From: Verrucomicrobiaceae bacterium
GTDB taxonomy: Bacteria > Verrucomicrobiota > Verrucomicrobiia > Verrucomicrobiales > Verrucomicrobiaceae
Length of the DNA: 64,000 nucleotides
Direction: 5' to 3'
Assembly: GCA_027490195.1 (NCBI GenBank)
Contig: JAIXYN010000022.1
Span: 158,532 to 222,531 of the forward strand
Part shown: piece by piece, positions 62,863 to 64,000 of the stretch
Layout of the letters: every line of letters starts with the position of its first letter
Numbering within the stretch: position 1 is the stretch's first letter
Notes under the pieces: model-generated
What the model was told of the DNA's origin: nothing
What the model saw: only the letters and a program-made list of their open reading frames with translations
The model's database searches: none
Made by a program: the position numbers and the translations under genes

Positions 62863-63573
62863 TCACTTGGCTTTTTTGATCTTGAGTGCTGGCAAATCCA
62901 TATCCTCACCGGCGGCGAGGATGTGGATGTGCATAGCGGCACGCGCGGCTTCGGGGTCGCGGTTCTCGATGGCGACGAGGATGGCTTCGTGGTGAGCGAT
63001 GGCAGCTTGCTTGCCGATACGGCCAATGGTGCGCAGGCGGCTGGTGACACCGATCTCGGCGAGAGAATCGAGAATGAGCCGGTAAATCAGATTGCCGCTC
63101 GCGTCTGCAATGGCGTGATGTGCTGCGATGTCTGCCTCAATGGCGGCGGCATTGTCAGGGGCTTTTTCCAACTGCGTTTGGATCCGGCGCAGTGTGCGCA
63201 GTTGCTCCTTGGTGGCACGCTGGGCTGCAAAGGCAGCTGCATCAGGCTCAATGGAAAGCCGTGTCTCATTAAGCTGCTGAAGACGATCCGCCATATCAGG
63301 AATGAGCAGCGAGAGCGAGTCATTCAAAGGCCTGTGCAGGCGGTCAACGATCTTGATTCCCGTGCCGTGCTGGATCTCCAACATGCCTTGCTGTTCCAGC
63401 CGTTTTGTCGCCTCGCGAACGACGGTGCGGCTGACGCCGAGTTTCTCAGCCAAAGAGCGTTCGCCGGGCAGCCAGCGCTCTTCCTCAGCGCTACCGCCAC
63501 GGATGAGTTCGGCGAGCTGCTGACAGACACGTTCGACGAGGGATGCAGGACGGTCGAGTGCGGTGATGTTCAT
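62863..63573 (-). CDS. GntR/FadR-family transcriptional regulator
   Basis: The 236-residue protein has an N-terminal winged helix-turn-helix (about 12-78: LPGERSLAEKLGVSRTVVREATKRLEQQGMLEIQHGTG) and an FCD-type all-helical ligand-binding domain (about 90-225, with HHAIADASGNLIYRLILDSL and HHEAILVAIENRDPEAARAAMHIHI carrying candidate metal-binding histidines). FadR-subfamily regulators usually sense organic acids such as sugar acids. It is the first gene of the long minus-strand tract, followed by the PSD1 gene after 3 bases. It probably controls the tract and its own expression. Confidence 0.93.
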   Translation of the reverse strand: MNITALDRPASLVERVCQQLAELIRGGSAEEERWLPGERSLAEKLGVSRTVVREATKRLEQQGMLEIQHGTGIKIVDRLHRPLNDSLSLLIPDMADRLQQLNETRLSIEPDAAAFAAQRATKEQLRTLRRIQTQLEKAPDNAAAIEADIAAHHAIADASGNLIYRLILDSLAEIGVTSRLRTIGRIGKQAAIAHHEAILVAIENRDPEAARAAMHIHILAAGEDMDLPALKIKKAK

Positions 63574-63612
63574 TGGGGAATGGAGTGATGGAGTGGGGAG
63601 TTGTGAGCTGAG

Positions 63613-64000
63613 TTAGCTGGGGGAGAGATTGAGGTGGAGGAGATCGAGATCGTGAGAGATGGCTGGTTCTGCGCCATACTCGATTGAGTCCTCTCGAACG
63701 ACCAAGGTCTCGGTCCAATCGCCTGCATCGCGTTTACGCTCAAGGGACTCGACGAGCTTAAGGAGTCGGTTTTCGAGTCGAAAAATTAGCGAATCAAGTT
63801 GCTCGAAGGTAGATGGCTCAACTTGGCCAGTGCGCGAGTAGGCGATGAATCCAGAGAGCGTTTCGCCAAGTGATCCCAGCGCGATATTGAGATGCTGGAG
63901 ATACTCACGAACCGTTCTCCGACAGTAACCTTCAGCGATGTTGCGATGCACTGAGTCAGCGGAGGCAATGGATTGTGAGGCCAGCTTCTTTTGCTCAAAC
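63613..64000 (-). CDS. Four-helix-bundle protein (S23-type), 5' end beyond the window
   Basis: The visible frame begins at the window edge with FEQKKLASQSIASADSVHRN and continues IAEGYCRRTVREYLQHLNIALGSLGET, the signature of the small four-helix-bundle protein family often found in 23S rRNA intervening sequences. The role of this family outside ribosomal inserts is unknown. The N-terminus lies past 64000. The GTG at 63951 is internal and not a good start, because the family's preceding helix is encoded upstream in the same frame. It ends 39 bases from the regulator gene, in the same direction. Confidence 0.75.
   Translation of the reverse strand, partial: FEQKKLASQSIASADSVHRNIAEGYCRRTVREYLQHLNIALGSLGETLSGFIAYSRTGQVEPSTFEQLDSLIFRLENRLLKLVESLERKRDAGDWTETLVVREDSIEYGAEPAISHDLDLLHLNLSPS

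Noticed and set aside
1..64000. CRISPR arrays, insertion sequences, integrases or phage genes
   Set aside because: No regularly spaced repeats, transposase or integrase motifs, or phage structural genes were seen.

Overview
The window looks like chromosomal DNA of a Verrucomicrobiota bacterium, possibly close to Prosthecobacter/Verrucomicrobium. This is inferred from gene content and not from a marker gene. The evidence is the density of families typical of the Planctomycetes-Verrucomicrobia group: secreted PSD1 (DUF1549/DUF1553) and DUF1592-type proteins with CxxCH haem motifs, Tat-exported DUF1501 and DUF1552 proteins, and formylglycine-generating-like domains fused to sialidases. There is also a verrucomicrobial-style TonB/ExbB/ExbD operon and a general lack of strong Shine-Dalgarno sites.

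Region 1 (1-13.3 kb, + strand). The end of a phosphatidylserine synthase gene is followed by a GT81-like glycosyltransferase and a large soluble multi-PAS histidine kinase. Next comes a tightly packed catabolic operon (4866-13335): zinc deacylase, MFS permease, class IV aminotransferase, exported double alpha/beta-hydrolase, M81 (MlrC-like) metalloenzyme and enolase-superfamily enzyme. Several of its junctions are 4-base ATGA-type overlaps.

Region 2 (13.4-26.7 kb, mostly - strand). This holds tRNA-Phe(GAA), a DUF423 membrane protein, trpF with an overlapping degenerate receiver gene, and an exported amidase on the + strand. It continues with an ExbD/ExbB/TonB operon carrying an internal partial duplication, a K+-independent-type membrane pyrophosphatase, a CsbD-like protein and an exported parvulin-type prolyl isomerase.

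Region 3 (26.7-32.1 kb). Two tandem 442-residue secreted paralogues of unknown function share duplicated leader regions; one leader carries an 11-base G tract. A DUF4142 protein and a decayed AraC-type DNA-binding fragment follow.

Region 4 (32.2-63.6 kb). Every gene here reads on the - strand, from a GntR/FadR-type regulator at 63.57 kb down to an enolase-superfamily enzyme at 32.2 kb, mostly with tiny gaps or overlaps. The core is four c-type-cytochrome-like proteins and four DUF1501/DUF1552 proteins, plus two SUMF1-sialidase fusions, a CocE-type hydrolase and a short sugar-acid-type operon (DapA-like lyase, MFS permease, enolase-superfamily enzyme). Debris includes a sulfatase-N-terminus/SDR-C-terminus fusion, an IclR effector-domain fragment and a frameshifted secreted protein. 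A reasonable inference is an exported, redox-linked system for breaking down a complex (perhaps sulfated or acidic) glycan, with uptake and catabolism of the monomers encoded downstream. A four-helix-bundle gene runs off the right edge.
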